Source: Nocardioides daejeonensis
GTDB taxonomy: Bacteria; Actinomycetota; Actinomycetes; Propionibacteriales; Nocardioidaceae
Direction: 5' to 3'
DNA length: 64,000 bases
Assembly: GCF_003194585.1 (NCBI RefSeq)
Contig: NZ_QHKZ01000011.1
Location: 50,812 to 114,811, forward strand
Part shown: positions 1 through 8,422 of the stretch, in pieces
How positions within the stretch are numbered: position 1 is the first letter of the stretch
How the letters are laid out: each line of letters opens with the position of its first letter
Translations under genes and position numbers: made by a program
Notes under the pieces: generated by a model
Told to the model about the DNA's origin: nothing
What the model saw: only the letters and a program-made list of their open reading frames with translations
Databases searched by the model: none

Positions 1-184
1 GTGCCGTGCTCAGCAGCCAGCCGATCGGTGGGTCGGGGACCTCCTCCCAACGTCGCCAGGCATGGAGGAACGTCTCGGCGACCACGTCGGCGGCCTCCTC
101 GCCCACGTGGCGGCGCGCGAAGGCGGCGACGCGGGGCGCCTCGGTCCGCCAGCAGGCGGTGAAGGACTCCTCACGGGTGCTCAC
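1..184 (-). CDS. ECF RNA polymerase sigma factor, N-terminal fragment (runs off the window)
   Basis: Reading the minus strand from a GTG at 184 gives about 61 residues that look like sigma-70 region 2 of an extracytoplasmic-function sigma factor: FARRHVGEEAADVV followed by ETFLHAWRRW and a W-L-L-S-T-A motif. This region binds core polymerase and the -10 element. The start codon overlaps the stop of the upstream membrane-protein gene (GTGA overlap at 181-184), so the two are probably translationally coupled. Region 4 lies outside the window, so the subfamily cannot be named. The call rests on the region 2 pattern only. Confidence 0.7.
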   Translation of the reverse strand, partial: MSTREESFTACWRTEAPRVAAFARRHVGEEAADVVAETFLHAWRRWEEVPDPPIGWLLSTA

Positions 185-1215
185 ACTGGGAAGTGTCCGG
201 CAGGTGTGCCGTTGTGACCCTCCTCGGCAACGTTGGATCCACGGCTTCGCCGACGCGCCAGCGCCACGCCGACCCCAAGGGCGAGAAGCACGAAGACGGC
301 GGACTGGACGTCCTTGGTGAGCGGGTCGACCCCTGCCGGGGTGGGGAACGTGAAGGAGAGCAGCGTGCGCGAGAGCAGTGCGCCCCAGGCGAGGAAGCCG
401 ACGTGCTGCCAGCTCCAGTCGGGCGAGGCCGACCAGCGGCGCACCAACAGCACCGCGAGGCCGAGGATTGCCAGCTGGGTGAGCAGTCCCGGCCATCCCG
501 GCAGCTGGTCGAGGCAGGAGAAGAGCGCCAGACTGGTGAGAGCGATCGCCCAGGGCGGGGGCGTCCGCCGGTTCGCGAGCCGGGTGACCGGGCGCCCCAG
601 CGGACTCAGCGCCAGGGCCACCAGTGCCACGGCGAGGCCCACGACGAAGGCGTAGTGCCCCCAGGAGGCCTCGATCGGATTCTCCGGCTCGCGGTTGATG
701 GCGATCGCCACTCCGACGCAGAGCAGCGCCAGGACGCTGGCGCCGAACCCTCCGAGCCAGGGGCGGTCCTGCCCACGCCGGGCCAGCGTCTCCACCAGCG
801 CCAACGGCGCCCCGATGCTCATCAGCACGTGTCCGCCGGCCCAGGAGACGAGGGCGTAGAGGCCGACGCCGCCGACCGATGCGCTGGCCACGAACTCCGC
901 GTAGTAATCGATCTCCGGCACGTCGGGCGTGAAGAGCGAACGGTCGACGACTCCCGTCATCAACACTCCGAACGCCGCGGCGAGCAGCAGCCGGGCCGAC
1001 CACCCGCGCCCGGTCCGCACCGTCAGCTCACGGATCAGAAGCGCGGCGCCGCCGTACAGGGGGGCCAGGAAGAGCACGAAGAAGACCTGTTCGGCCAACT
1101 GGCCGGTCGTCTCCAGGTAGGCCTGGATCAGCTCGGCGGTCATCGGCGCCGCGACCAGCACCGCGACGACAGCGACGATCCGGGTACGGCGCGGGGCTGG
1201 GGCGAGCGTCGGCAT
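181..1215 (-). CDS. Multi-pass membrane protein of unknown function
   Basis: A 344-residue protein with roughly eight to ten hydrophobic segments, starting MPTLAPAPRRTR at 1215. I do not recognise a functional family. It has no transporter or enzyme motif that I can name. The last bases overlap the start of the ECF sigma gene, which suggests it belongs to that transcription unit and might be a membrane partner of the sigma factor, but nothing in its sequence shows an anti-sigma (zinc-finger or RskA-like) domain. The ABC permease gene lies 20 bp downstream of nothing shared: its stop (1236) precedes this gene's start by 20 bp, so co-transcription with the ABC pair is plausible. Confidence 0.6.
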   Translation of the reverse strand: MPTLAPAPRRTRIVAVVAVLVAAPMTAELIQAYLETTGQLAEQVFFVLFLAPLYGGAALLIRELTVRTGRGWSARLLLAAAFGVLMTGVVDRSLFTPDVPEIDYYAEFVASASVGGVGLYALVSWAGGHVLMSIGAPLALVETLARRGQDRPWLGGFGASVLALLCVGVAIAINREPENPIEASWGHYAFVVGLAVALVALALSPLGRPVTRLANRRTPPPWAIALTSLALFSCLDQLPGWPGLLTQLAILGLAVLLVRRWSASPDWSWQHVGFLAWGALLSRTLLSFTFPTPAGVDPLTKDVQSAVFVLLALGVGVALARRRSRGSNVAEEGHNGTPAGHFPV

Positions 1216-1235
1216 CGCCCCAGCCTCGCACCAGC

Positions 1236-2030
1236 TCACGCGCGCCGCATCCCGCGCACGCCGACCCAGACCCCGAAGGCGGCGACCAGGGCGCCACCGG
1301 CGAAGCCCGCGGCGATGACGTCGAGGTTCCACATGCCGGAGAAGAGCTCGCGCTGCGCGTCCACCACGTAGGTCAACGGGTTGAGGTCGGAGAGGAAGCG
1401 CAGCCAGCCGGGAGCGCCGTCCAGCGGCAGCAGGATGCCGGCGAGCAGCAGCACCGGGAAGATCAACGTCTGCTGCACGGTCCAGAAGAGCCACTCCTGC
1501 CCCTCGGCCACCAACGCCAGGGCGAACGACAGGGAGCCGACGCCGATGCTGAAGAGCGCCAGCATCGCCACGCCGACCAGCACGCCGCCCAGGTGCAGGT
1601 CGAAGCTGAACGGGGTGACTACGACCAGGATGATCGCGGTCTGCATCATCAGCGGCACGATCTCCTTGCAGGCCCGCCCGACCAGCAGGGAGGAGCGGCT
1701 CAGTGGGGAGACCAGCATCCGCTCGTGGGAGCCTGAGATCATCTCGTCGCTCAGGTTCGCGCCGGTGAACGAGGCGCCCATCAGACAGGTCATCGCCACG
1801 ATGCCGGGCACGAACCACTGCAGTGCCGATCCGCCCGGGGTGCTCGGCAGCAACGGCGCGAAGAGTCCGAGGAAGACGAGCGGCTGCACCATGGCGAAGA
1901 GCACCGAGGCCGGCTCGCGCCACAACGGCTTGAGCTCGCGGGTCATCACGTTCCAGGTGTCGGCCAGGAACCCGCTGGGAGGTACGTCGGCGACCTGGGT
2001 GGTTGAGGCGGTTGCGGTCAGGGTGGTCAT
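1236..2030 (-). CDS. ABC-2 type transporter permease (DrrB-like)
   Basis: A 264-residue permease with six predicted membrane segments and the ABC2_membrane layout typical of daunorubicin-resistance-type exporters: a cytoplasmic N-terminus (W-N-V-M-T-R-E-L-K-P-L), a paired central region around SDEMISGSHERMLVSPLSR, and a C-terminal LNPLTYVVDAQRELF motif. The ATG at 2030 overlaps the stop of the ATPase gene by 4 bp, so the two are translated together. Substrate is not visible; members export drugs, lipids or polysaccharides. Confidence 0.85.
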   Translation of the reverse strand: MTTLTATASTTQVADVPPSGFLADTWNVMTRELKPLWREPASVLFAMVQPLVFLGLFAPLLPSTPGGSALQWFVPGIVAMTCLMGASFTGANLSDEMISGSHERMLVSPLSRSSLLVGRACKEIVPLMMQTAIILVVVTPFSFDLHLGGVLVGVAMLALFSIGVGSLSFALALVAEGQEWLFWTVQQTLIFPVLLLAGILLPLDGAPGWLRFLSDLNPLTYVVDAQRELFSGMWNLDVIAAGFAGGALVAAFGVWVGVRGMRRA

Positions 2031-3034
2031 GCTGCTGCTCCTTCGGGGGTGGTCTGCTGGTTGGCCTCGCGGAGACTGCGGCCGGTGAGGTCGAGGAACA
2101 CGTCGTCGAGCGTCGGACGGGTGATCTCGACCCCGGTGACGGTGAGCCCGCTGGTCTGCAGGTCGGCGATGAGTGCCGGTGCCTGCTCGTGGGCACCCGG
2201 CGCCCGCACCTCGACCGACGTCCCGGCGCGGTGGACACTCGCTCCCGGCAGGCCGGCCGCTCGCTCCGCGGCGTGGGTGGCACGCTGCTCGGAGTCGAAG
2301 CGGAGCTGCACCCGGTCGCCGAGGCGGTCCTTGAGCCTGGTGGCGCTGTCGTCGGCGATCATCCGGCCGTGGTCGATCACCACGACCCGCTCGGCGAGGG
2401 CGTCGGCCTCCTCGAGGTAGTGGGTGGTGAGCACGATTGTCGAGCCGGTCTGCTGATGCAGCCGCCGGACGAGCTCCTGCAGGTTGGCCCGGTTCTGTGG
2501 GTCGAGGCCGGTCGACGGCTCGTCCAGGAAGAGGACACGAGGCAGGTGCACCAGCCCCATCGCGATGTCGAGCCGGCGGCGCTGTCCACCGGAGAGCGAG
2601 GTGACCTTGCGGTCGGCTACCGCCTCCAGGTCGAGGTCGGCGATCAGCTCCGCCGCCCGGTCGCGGGCGTGCTGACGGGAGAGGCCGTGGGCACGGCCCT
2701 GACTGATCAGCTCGTCGCGACCGCGCTGCTGGTGCCCCGCGCCGTTGCCCTGGCCGACGTACCCGATCGCCCGGCGTACGGCGCGGGGGTCGGCGGCGAC
2801 GTCGTGGCCGGCCACGGTCGCGGTGCCGGAGGTGGGGGTGAGCAGCGTGGTGAGCATGCGGAGGGTGGTCGACTTCCCGGCGCCGTTGGGGCCGAGGAAG
2901 GCGACCAGCTCGCCCTGGTCGATGGTCAGGTCGAGGCTGCGGACGGCTTCGACGATCTCCTTGCGGACGGTGAAGTGACGGGTCAGCCCGCGGGTCACGA
3001 TCGCCGGTCCCTGGTCGATGTGGTGGGTGGTCAT
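2027..3034 (-). CDS. ABC transporter ATP-binding protein (DrrA-like)
   Basis: A 335-residue ATPase with Walker A GPNGAGKST at about residues 48-56, signature LSGGQRRRLDIAMG, Walker B VLFLDEPSTGLDP and the switch histidine in TTHYLEEAD. The C-terminal extension ending in TLDDVFLDLTGR is typical of the DrrA/CcmA-like export ATPases. I chose the ATG at 3034; an in-frame TTG at 3076 would add 14 poorly conserved residues. It powers the permease encoded immediately downstream. The divergent WYL regulator at 3096 is a likely controller. Confidence 0.88.
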   Translation of the reverse strand: MTTHHIDQGPAIVTRGLTRHFTVRKEIVEAVRSLDLTIDQGELVAFLGPNGAGKSTTLRMLTTLLTPTSGTATVAGHDVAADPRAVRRAIGYVGQGNGAGHQQRGRDELISQGRAHGLSRQHARDRAAELIADLDLEAVADRKVTSLSGGQRRRLDIAMGLVHLPRVLFLDEPSTGLDPQNRANLQELVRRLHQQTGSTIVLTTHYLEEADALAERVVVIDHGRMIADDSATRLKDRLGDRVQLRFDSEQRATHAAERAAGLPGASVHRAGTSVEVRAPGAHEQAPALIADLQTSGLTVTGVEITRPTLDDVFLDLTGRSLREANQQTTPEGAAA

Positions 3035-3095
3035 GGATCCAGTCCATCTGCCCTTGCGGTCACTTTCTGTCCTCAATCGAACCTAATCTGGGCCC

Positions 3096-4037
3096 ATGGC
3101 GAACACGAGTGCGCGGATGCTGCGGCTGCTCTCCTTGCTGCAGACCCATCGCTACTGGCCGGGGTCGGAGCTGTCGCAGCGGTTGGAGGTGAGTCCGCGG
3201 ACCCTGCGGCGCGACATCGACCGGCTCCGTGAGCTCGGCTACCCGGTCGATGCGGTCCGCGGCGTCGCGGGCGGCTATCAGCTGCAGGCCGGCGGTCAGC
3301 TGCCGCCGCTGTTGCTGGAGGACGAGGAGGCGGTCGCGATCGCCGTCGGGCTGCGTACCGCGGCAGCCAGCGCGGTCACCGGCCTGCACGACAGCTCGCT
3401 GGCCGCCCTGACCAAGGTGGTCTCGCTCATGCCGCCGCGGCTGCGCCGCCGGATCGACGCGCTGCAGTCCCAGACCCAGCCCGCGGCGCCCTGGGGACCG
3501 ACCGTCGACGCCGACGCGCTGATCACCCTGGCCCAGGGCTGCCGCGACGACGAGACGCTGCGCTTCGGCTACACCGCCCGCGCCGGCGAGGAGACTCGTC
3601 GCCACGTCGAGCCGCACAAGCTGGTCAGCCTCGGCAGCCGGTGGTATCTCGTCGCCTACTGCCGCGACCGCAACGACTGGCGCAGCTTCCGGGTCGACCG
3701 GATCGCGAGCCCGACGCTGACCGGCGTCCGCTTCCGGCAGCGGGAGCTGCCCGCCGAAGACGCCCTCGCCTTCGTCCGGGCAGGCATCCGCTCCATCCCC
3801 ACGACCTACGAGGTGCGCGTCCGGGTGGACGCCCCGGCAGAGCACGTCGCTGCCGTGGTCGGCCGCTGGGGTACGGCGACCGCCACCGACGCGGGCACGC
3901 TGCTGGAGATGAGGGTCGACGACCTCTTCTGGCCGCTCGCTGTCCTGGCCTCGCTCGACGCCGACGTCACCGTGGAGTCGCCTCCCGGGCTGAGGGACGC
4001 CGTACGGCGGGCGGGGGAGCGGTTCCGGCGGGCATAG
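3096..4037 (+). CDS. WYL-domain transcriptional regulator (YafY/DeoR-like HTH)
   Basis: A 313-residue regulator. Residues 1-60 form a DeoR-type helix-turn-helix (SELSQRLEVSPRTLRRDIDR). The middle and C-terminal part carries the WYL module (SRWYLVAYCRDRNDWRSFRVDRI), a ligand-sensing beta-barrel, followed by the WCX extension. A TAATCT hexamer at 3084-3089 ends six bases before the ATG and there is no Shine-Dalgarno sequence, so the transcript is probably leaderless. It is divergent from the ABC exporter pair, and local control of that pair is a reasonable inference. Confidence 0.88.
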   Translation: MANTSARMLRLLSLLQTHRYWPGSELSQRLEVSPRTLRRDIDRLRELGYPVDAVRGVAGGYQLQAGGQLPPLLLEDEEAVAIAVGLRTAAASAVTGLHDSSLAALTKVVSLMPPRLRRRIDALQSQTQPAAPWGPTVDADALITLAQGCRDDETLRFGYTARAGEETRRHVEPHKLVSLGSRWYLVAYCRDRNDWRSFRVDRIASPTLTGVRFRQRELPAEDALAFVRAGIRSIPTTYEVRVRVDAPAEHVAAVVGRWGTATATDAGTLLEMRVDDLFWPLAVLASLDADVTVESPPGLRDAVRRAGERFRRA

Positions 4038-4048
4038 AGTGACCCGCC

Positions 4049-5530
4049 GTGCCAGCAGCCGAACCCCTCAGTCCCTCCGTGCTCACCGTCCTCCGCTCGC
4101 CGCGCCTGCTGCGGATCGAGGTCGTGGCCGGACTGGTGGTGGCGTTGGCGCTGATCCCCGAGGCGCTCTCCTTCTCGGTGCTGGCCGGCGTGGACCCGCG
4201 GGTGGGACTCTTCACCAGCTTCACGATGGCTGTCGCGGCCGGGCTGCTCGGCGGCCGGCCGGCCATGGTCTCCGGCGCTGCGGGTGCCACGGCGTTGGTG
4301 ATCGCGCCGCTGGTCGCCGACCACGGCATGGACTACCTGGTGGCGACCGTCCTGCTTGCCGGGCTCCTGCAGGTGCTGCTCGGCCTGCTCGGCCTGGGGC
4401 GGCTGATGCGCTTCATTCCGCGCTCGGTCATGGTGGGGTTCGTCAACTCGCTGTGCATCCTGATCTTCGCCGCGCAGGTGCCGCACCTCGTCGACCACGG
4501 GTGGACGGTCGCGGCCATCGGCGCGCTCGGCGTCGGCCTGATGGTGCTGGTGCCCCGGCTGACCCGCGTGGTCCCGGCGCCGCTGGTCACTGTGGTCGCC
4601 CTGACCGCGCTGGTGTGGGTGACCGGCTCCGGCGCTCCCCAGCTCTCCGGTGAGGGGGACCTCCCCGACGGCCTACCGCACCTGCTGCTTCCCGATGTTC
4701 CCGTCACCGGGGAGACGTTGCGGATCATCGCGCCGTACGCCCTGGGCATGGCGCTGGTCGGGCTCATGGAGTCGTTGATGACCGCCAAGCTCGTCGACGA
4801 CCTCACGGACACCCGTTCCGACAAGACCCGCGAAGCGCTCGGGCAAGGCGGCGCCAACCTCGTCACCGGGCTCTTCGGCGGCATGGGCGGCTGCGCGATG
4901 ATCGGCCAGACCATGGTCAACGTGAAGGAGGCAGGCGGGCGCAGCCGGGTCTCCTCGGTGCTGGCCGGAGTCTGGCTGCTCGCCCTCTGCGTCGGCCTCG
5001 GTGAGACGGTCGGCCGGATCCCCATGGCGGCGCTCGCCGCGGTGATGGCGGTCGTGGCGGTGACCACCTTCGACTGGCGCAGCATCACGCCGGCCACGCT
5101 CCGACGGATGCCGCGGGCCGAGACCGCCGTCATGGTCACCACCGTGGCCGCCGTCGTGGCTACTCGCAACCTCGCCATCGGCGTCATCGCAGGCGTCCTG
5201 GTGGCCATGATGCTCTTCGCGCGCCGGGTCGCCCACCTGGTCGGCGTACGTCGCGTGGTCCGGCCCGACCACGTCGTCTACCAGGTCACCGGTGAGCTCT
5301 TCTTCGCCTCCAGCAACGACCTCTACACCCAGTTCTCCTACGCGGCCGACCCGGAGCGGGTGGTCATCGACCTGTCCGCATCGCACGTCTGGGACGCCTC
5401 CACCGTCGCCGCGCTGGATGCGGTGGAGGCGAAGTACGCCCGCCTCGGCAAGCGGGTCGAGATCCGGGGGCTCAACCACGCAAGCGCCCAGATGCACGAG
5501 CGTCTCACCGGCCAGCTCGGCGTCGATTAG
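4049..5530 (+). CDS. SulP family anion transporter with STAS domain
   Basis: A 493-residue protein. The N-terminal 370 residues hold the hydrophobic SulP/SLC26 core, including the opening GLVVALALIPEALSFSVLAG motif and the GLFTSF and GRPAMVSGAAGA segments; the C-terminal ~110 residues form a STAS domain (ASNDLYTQFSYAADPERVVIDL, then ASHVWDASTVAALD). The family exchanges or imports sulfate, bicarbonate or other anions, and the sequence does not say which. The GTG at 4049 lies 11 bp after the WYL gene and has a TAGAGT hexamer upstream (4035-4040), so it may have its own leaderless promoter. Confidence 0.88.
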   Translation: MPAAEPLSPSVLTVLRSPRLLRIEVVAGLVVALALIPEALSFSVLAGVDPRVGLFTSFTMAVAAGLLGGRPAMVSGAAGATALVIAPLVADHGMDYLVATVLLAGLLQVLLGLLGLGRLMRFIPRSVMVGFVNSLCILIFAAQVPHLVDHGWTVAAIGALGVGLMVLVPRLTRVVPAPLVTVVALTALVWVTGSGAPQLSGEGDLPDGLPHLLLPDVPVTGETLRIIAPYALGMALVGLMESLMTAKLVDDLTDTRSDKTREALGQGGANLVTGLFGGMGGCAMIGQTMVNVKEAGGRSRVSSVLAGVWLLALCVGLGETVGRIPMAALAAVMAVVAVTTFDWRSITPATLRRMPRAETAVMVTTVAAVVATRNLAIGVIAGVLVAMMLFARRVAHLVGVRRVVRPDHVVYQVTGELFFASSNDLYTQFSYAADPERVVIDLSASHVWDASTVAALDAVEAKYARLGKRVEIRGLNHASAQMHERLTGQLGVD

Positions 5531-5642
5531 GGGCTGCTGCGGCTGGAGCGGCGCGTCGGGCGTGGAGGCGATCCTCAGGCGACCGGCGCTGCTACCCTGA
5601 CGCGGCGCCGCCTGCTTGCCACCCGACCGAAGGAGGGGCCCC

Positions 5643-5699
5643 ATGACCCGACTTCCGGTCCCGACCGCGCAGCGGCCGGTCGGTCCCGTTCCCGGGTGA
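5643..5699 (+). CDS. Possible 18-residue upstream ORF with strong ribosome binding site
   Basis: ATG at 5643 follows AAGGAGGGG at 5630-5638, the best Shine-Dalgarno sequence for several kilobases. The reading frame MTRLPVPTAQRPVGPVPG stops at 5697-5699, five bases before the ATG of the PucR-type regulator. It is Arg- and Pro-rich. It could be a translated leader that couples or tunes translation of the next gene, or the Shine-Dalgarno may mark a mis-placed start. No homology is recognised, and it is too short to judge by codon use. Confidence 0.35.
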   Translation: MTRLPVPTAQRPVGPVPG

Positions 5700-5703
5700 G
5701 GCG

Positions 5704-6972
5704 ATGAGCAGCGGCACGCCTCGGCCTGCGCACGGACCCATCACCGCGCCCGCGCCTCCGCCCTCGGAGGAGGACCGGCGGCGGGTCGCGGACTGGGTCG
5801 AGGAATGGCGCGAGCAGATGGCGGTCGAAGCGACCGAGGCGATCCTGGCCGCCGTCGAGGGATACCGCGGTCGCGGGCAGGAGGCCGATGTCGCGCGCCA
5901 CTGCGCCCAGATCTTCGAGGTCTTCGCAACCACGATCCGCGAAGGCCGGGAGCCGGTGCTGGCCGACTTCCCGTGGACAGCGGGGCATGCGGCCAAACGG
6001 GTGGACAGCGGGGTCTCGCTGGCCGACTTCCTCAAGGCGTTCCGGGTCGGGCAGCTGGCGCTGTGGCGCAGCCTCGTCTACTACGCCCGCGAGGAGCAGC
6101 AGCCCCTCGAGGCGCTGCTCGGCTTCGTCGACCACGTGATGCTGACCGTCGAGGTCGGCAGCACCGCTGCCGCGACGTCGTACCTGGAGGAGCAGCAGTA
6201 CCGGGTGGCTGATCGGGAGCGGCTACAGCGGGCTGTGGTCGAGGACCTGCTCAGCGGCCTGCCGCCTGCCACCGCCGGCCGTGAACGGGTGCTCCGGGAG
6301 GCGGACATCCATGCCGACGACACGTTCATCGTCGTGACGGCGACCGCCGCCGGAACGGGTGCCGACGACGAGCGCGTCGACGCGTTGGTGACGACGGCGC
6401 GCTCCGGGCTCGCACACGCAGGTCCCGGTCTCTTCGTGCCGCGCCACAACGAGCTCGTCGGGATCGTGACACTTCGCGGCCGCCCCGTCGCGGAGGCGAT
6501 CGACGCGCTGAGGTCGGTGCGTGAGCGCATCGCCGGGCGTGGGCTGCCGCTGTCGATCGGCATCAGCACCTCTCACGTGGGGCTGGGCGCGGTCCGCGAG
6601 GCCTACAACGAGGCGGTGCTCGCCCGCGACAGCCTCGACCAGCGGGGTGGGGTGGTCTCGATCTCGAGCCTCTCCGCCCTCAACTACCTGGTCCGCCGCC
6701 CGGACGCCACTGCGCAGCGCCTCGTCCGGCCCGAGGTGCATGCCTTCTTCGCCGAGGACGCGGCCGCCGACGGCATCTACGCCGAGACCCTCCAGGCGTT
6801 CGCCGATCACCACCTCAACGCCCGGGAGGCGGCGCGAGCGATCCACGTGCACGTCAACACCGTCTACTACCGCCTCGAGCGGATCGCATCGCGCACCCAC
6901 ACCGACCTACGCAAGATCGACGAGCTCGTGGAGCTGCTCCTTGCCATCCGGGCTGCCGCTCAGGAGCAGTGA
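5704..6972 (+). CDS. PucR/CdaR-family helix-turn-helix regulator
   Basis: A 422-residue protein. The first ~170 residues are a helical, RsbR/RsbT-co-antagonist-like sensor region; the middle is a degenerate GGDEF-like segment (LSIGISTSHVGLGAVREAYNEAVLARD); the C-terminus is the PucR-type helix-turn-helix (NAREAARAIHVHVNTVYYRLERI). Relatives control purine, sugar-acid or amino-acid catabolism in response to metabolites. The neighbouring SCP-like and dehydrogenase genes lie downstream in the same direction, but no target is shown by the sequence. Confidence 0.85.
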   Translation: MSSGTPRPAHGPITAPAPPPSEEDRRRVADWVEEWREQMAVEATEAILAAVEGYRGRGQEADVARHCAQIFEVFATTIREGREPVLADFPWTAGHAAKRVDSGVSLADFLKAFRVGQLALWRSLVYYAREEQQPLEALLGFVDHVMLTVEVGSTAAATSYLEEQQYRVADRERLQRAVVEDLLSGLPPATAGRERVLREADIHADDTFIVVTATAAGTGADDERVDALVTTARSGLAHAGPGLFVPRHNELVGIVTLRGRPVAEAIDALRSVRERIAGRGLPLSIGISTSHVGLGAVREAYNEAVLARDSLDQRGGVVSISSLSALNYLVRRPDATAQRLVRPEVHAFFAEDAAADGIYAETLQAFADHHLNAREAARAIHVHVNTVYYRLERIASRTHTDLRKIDELVELLLAIRAAAQEQ

Positions 6973-7009
6973 GCGCCCCCGCGCTCTGCCGCTGTGATCT
7001 GATGGCCGA

Positions 7010-7378
7010 GTGCCCCGCAGACTCATCCCCGCCCCCGCCGCGGAGGTACGCCGTGCCCTCGCCATCCGTGCGGAGGGCACGGCCGGACGGCCCGAGCTGA
7101 AGACGCTCACCAAGCACTATCTGGCATTGCTCCAGGAGCGTGCTCCCGGCGCCTCGGTCGAGGTCCGCGTGCCGCCGTACGCCGCGGTGCAGGTCATCGC
7201 AGGCGTCCGGCACACCCGGGGCACACCCCCGGCGGTCGTGGAGACCGACGCGGAGACCTGGCTCGCGCTGGCGGTGGGTGAGCTCACCTGGGCCAGCGCA
7301 CTGGACTCCGGCCGGGTCCGGGCAAGTGGCGAGCGTACCGATCTGTCCCTCTACCTGCCTCTGGAAGGAGCGCGTTGA
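7010..7378 (+). CDS. Sterol-carrier-like (SCP-3 type) small protein
   Basis: A 122-residue protein starting at GTG 7010 and resembling the bacterial SCP orthologue family often found near purF in actinobacteria: a basic N-terminus, RAEGTAGRPELKTLTKHYL, then VEVRVPPYAAVQVI and a C-terminal LTWASALDSGRV. The fold is an SCP2-like lipid-binding pocket; the in vivo ligand is unknown. Its TGA overlaps the ATG of the dehydrogenase gene (TGATG at 7376-7380), so the two form an operon. Confidence 0.7.
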   Translation: MPRRLIPAPAAEVRRALAIRAEGTAGRPELKTLTKHYLALLQERAPGASVEVRVPPYAAVQVIAGVRHTRGTPPAVVETDAETWLALAVGELTWASALDSGRVRASGERTDLSLYLPLEGAR

Positions 7379-8274
7379 TGTTGGTGGTGATGCCTGACCA
7401 GGCCCTGATCGATGAGGTGGGCCCGGTCGACGGAGTGGAGTTCCTGCTCGCCAGCGAGGTCGTGGACCGAGCCGACGAGGTCGAGGTCCTGGTCGCCGGC
7501 TATGTCACCAACACCTCGGTCGCCGACGACCTCGACCGCTTCCCGCGGCTGCGGCTGCTGCAACTCCAGTCGGCCGGCTACGACGGCATCCCTGCGCTTC
7601 TGCCGTCGGGCGTCCAGCTGGCCAACGCGGGCGGTGTCCATGACGACGCGACGGCGGAGATGGCGCTCGGACTCACCATCGCCGCGCTCCGTGGCATCCC
7701 GGAGTCGGTCCGTCAGCAGGGCACCTGGCGGCGCATGCCCGGCCGTCGCTCGTTGGCCGACTCGGAGGTGCTGATCTACGGCTACGGCTCGATCGGGCGT
7801 GCCATCGCCGAACGGATGCTCGCCTGCAAGGCGAGGGTCACGGCCGTCGCCAGCCGGGCGCGTACCGACGACCTCCTCGGCCGGGTGCACGGACCGGAGT
7901 CGCTCCCCGAGCTGCTGCCCCGTCAGCACGTGGTGGTCGTGGTCCTCCCGCTCACCGAGGAGACCCGTCACGTCGTCAACGCCGACCTGCTGGCCACGCT
8001 GAGCGACCAGGCCCTGGTGGTCAACGTCGGCCGCGGTCCGCTGCTCGACACCGACGCGGCGCTGGCCGAAGAGGGCAGGATCCGGTTCGCGCTCGACGTC
8101 ACCGAGCCCGAGCCGCTGCCCGACGGTCATCCCCTGTGGGACATGTCGGGGGTGCTGATCACCCCGCATCTCGGCGGCGGCACCACCGCGATGCTGCCCC
8201 GGATGGCCGACCTGGTGCGCGCCAACCTCCGCGCCCTCGTCGCCGGCTCCCCGCTGCGCAACGTCGTCGCCTGA
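7378..8274 (+). CDS. D-isomer-specific 2-hydroxyacid dehydrogenase
   Basis: A 298-residue NAD-dependent oxidoreductase. It has the split catalytic domain, the Rossmann dinucleotide motif in VLIYGYGSIGRAIAERM, the NVGRGPLLDTDAL-like segment (VNVGRGPLLDTDAAL) and the late LITPHLGGG histidine. Family members reduce 2-keto acids (glyoxylate, hydroxypyruvate, phosphohydroxypyruvate). The sequence is short for SerA and lacks an ACT domain. A good ribosome binding site (GGAAGGAG) precedes the ATG at 7378, which is why that start is preferred over the TTG at 7375. Confidence 0.85.
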   Translation: MLVVMPDQALIDEVGPVDGVEFLLASEVVDRADEVEVLVAGYVTNTSVADDLDRFPRLRLLQLQSAGYDGIPALLPSGVQLANAGGVHDDATAEMALGLTIAALRGIPESVRQQGTWRRMPGRRSLADSEVLIYGYGSIGRAIAERMLACKARVTAVASRARTDDLLGRVHGPESLPELLPRQHVVVVVLPLTEETRHVVNADLLATLSDQALVVNVGRGPLLDTDAALAEEGRIRFALDVTEPEPLPDGHPLWDMSGVLITPHLGGGTTAMLPRMADLVRANLRALVAGSPLRNVVA

Positions 8275-8287
8275 CCCGGCGCTGTGG

Positions 8288-8362
8288 TCGGGCGCGAGTC
8301 CGGTGATCGGGCGGGAGTCCGGCGACTCGGGCGGGAGTCCGGCGGTCGAGCCTGTCGAGACC
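8288..8362. repeat. Three 19-20 bp tandem repeats plus a TCGAGCCTGTCGAGACC motif
   Basis: The unit TCGGGCGSGAGTCCGGYGA is repeated at 8288-8306, 8307-8326 and 8327-8345 and runs directly into TCGAGCCTGTCGAGACC (8346-8362). The latter motif recurs as inverted pairs at 17251-17324. It lies between the dehydrogenase and aminotransferase genes and codes for nothing evident. Such TCGA-rich short palindromic motifs are commonly scattered through actinobacterial intergenic regions. Confidence 0.65.
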
Positions 8363-8422
8363 CCATGGCGGGCGCGAACAACCGAGGTGCGCTCCGGCGT
8401 ACCGACCTGAGACGATGGGTGG

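Noticed and set aside
1236..3047. A single 603-codon frame running across both ABC genes
   Set aside because: The upstream half is the wrong frame for the ATPase. The real arrangement is two genes with an ATGA overlap at 2027-2030.
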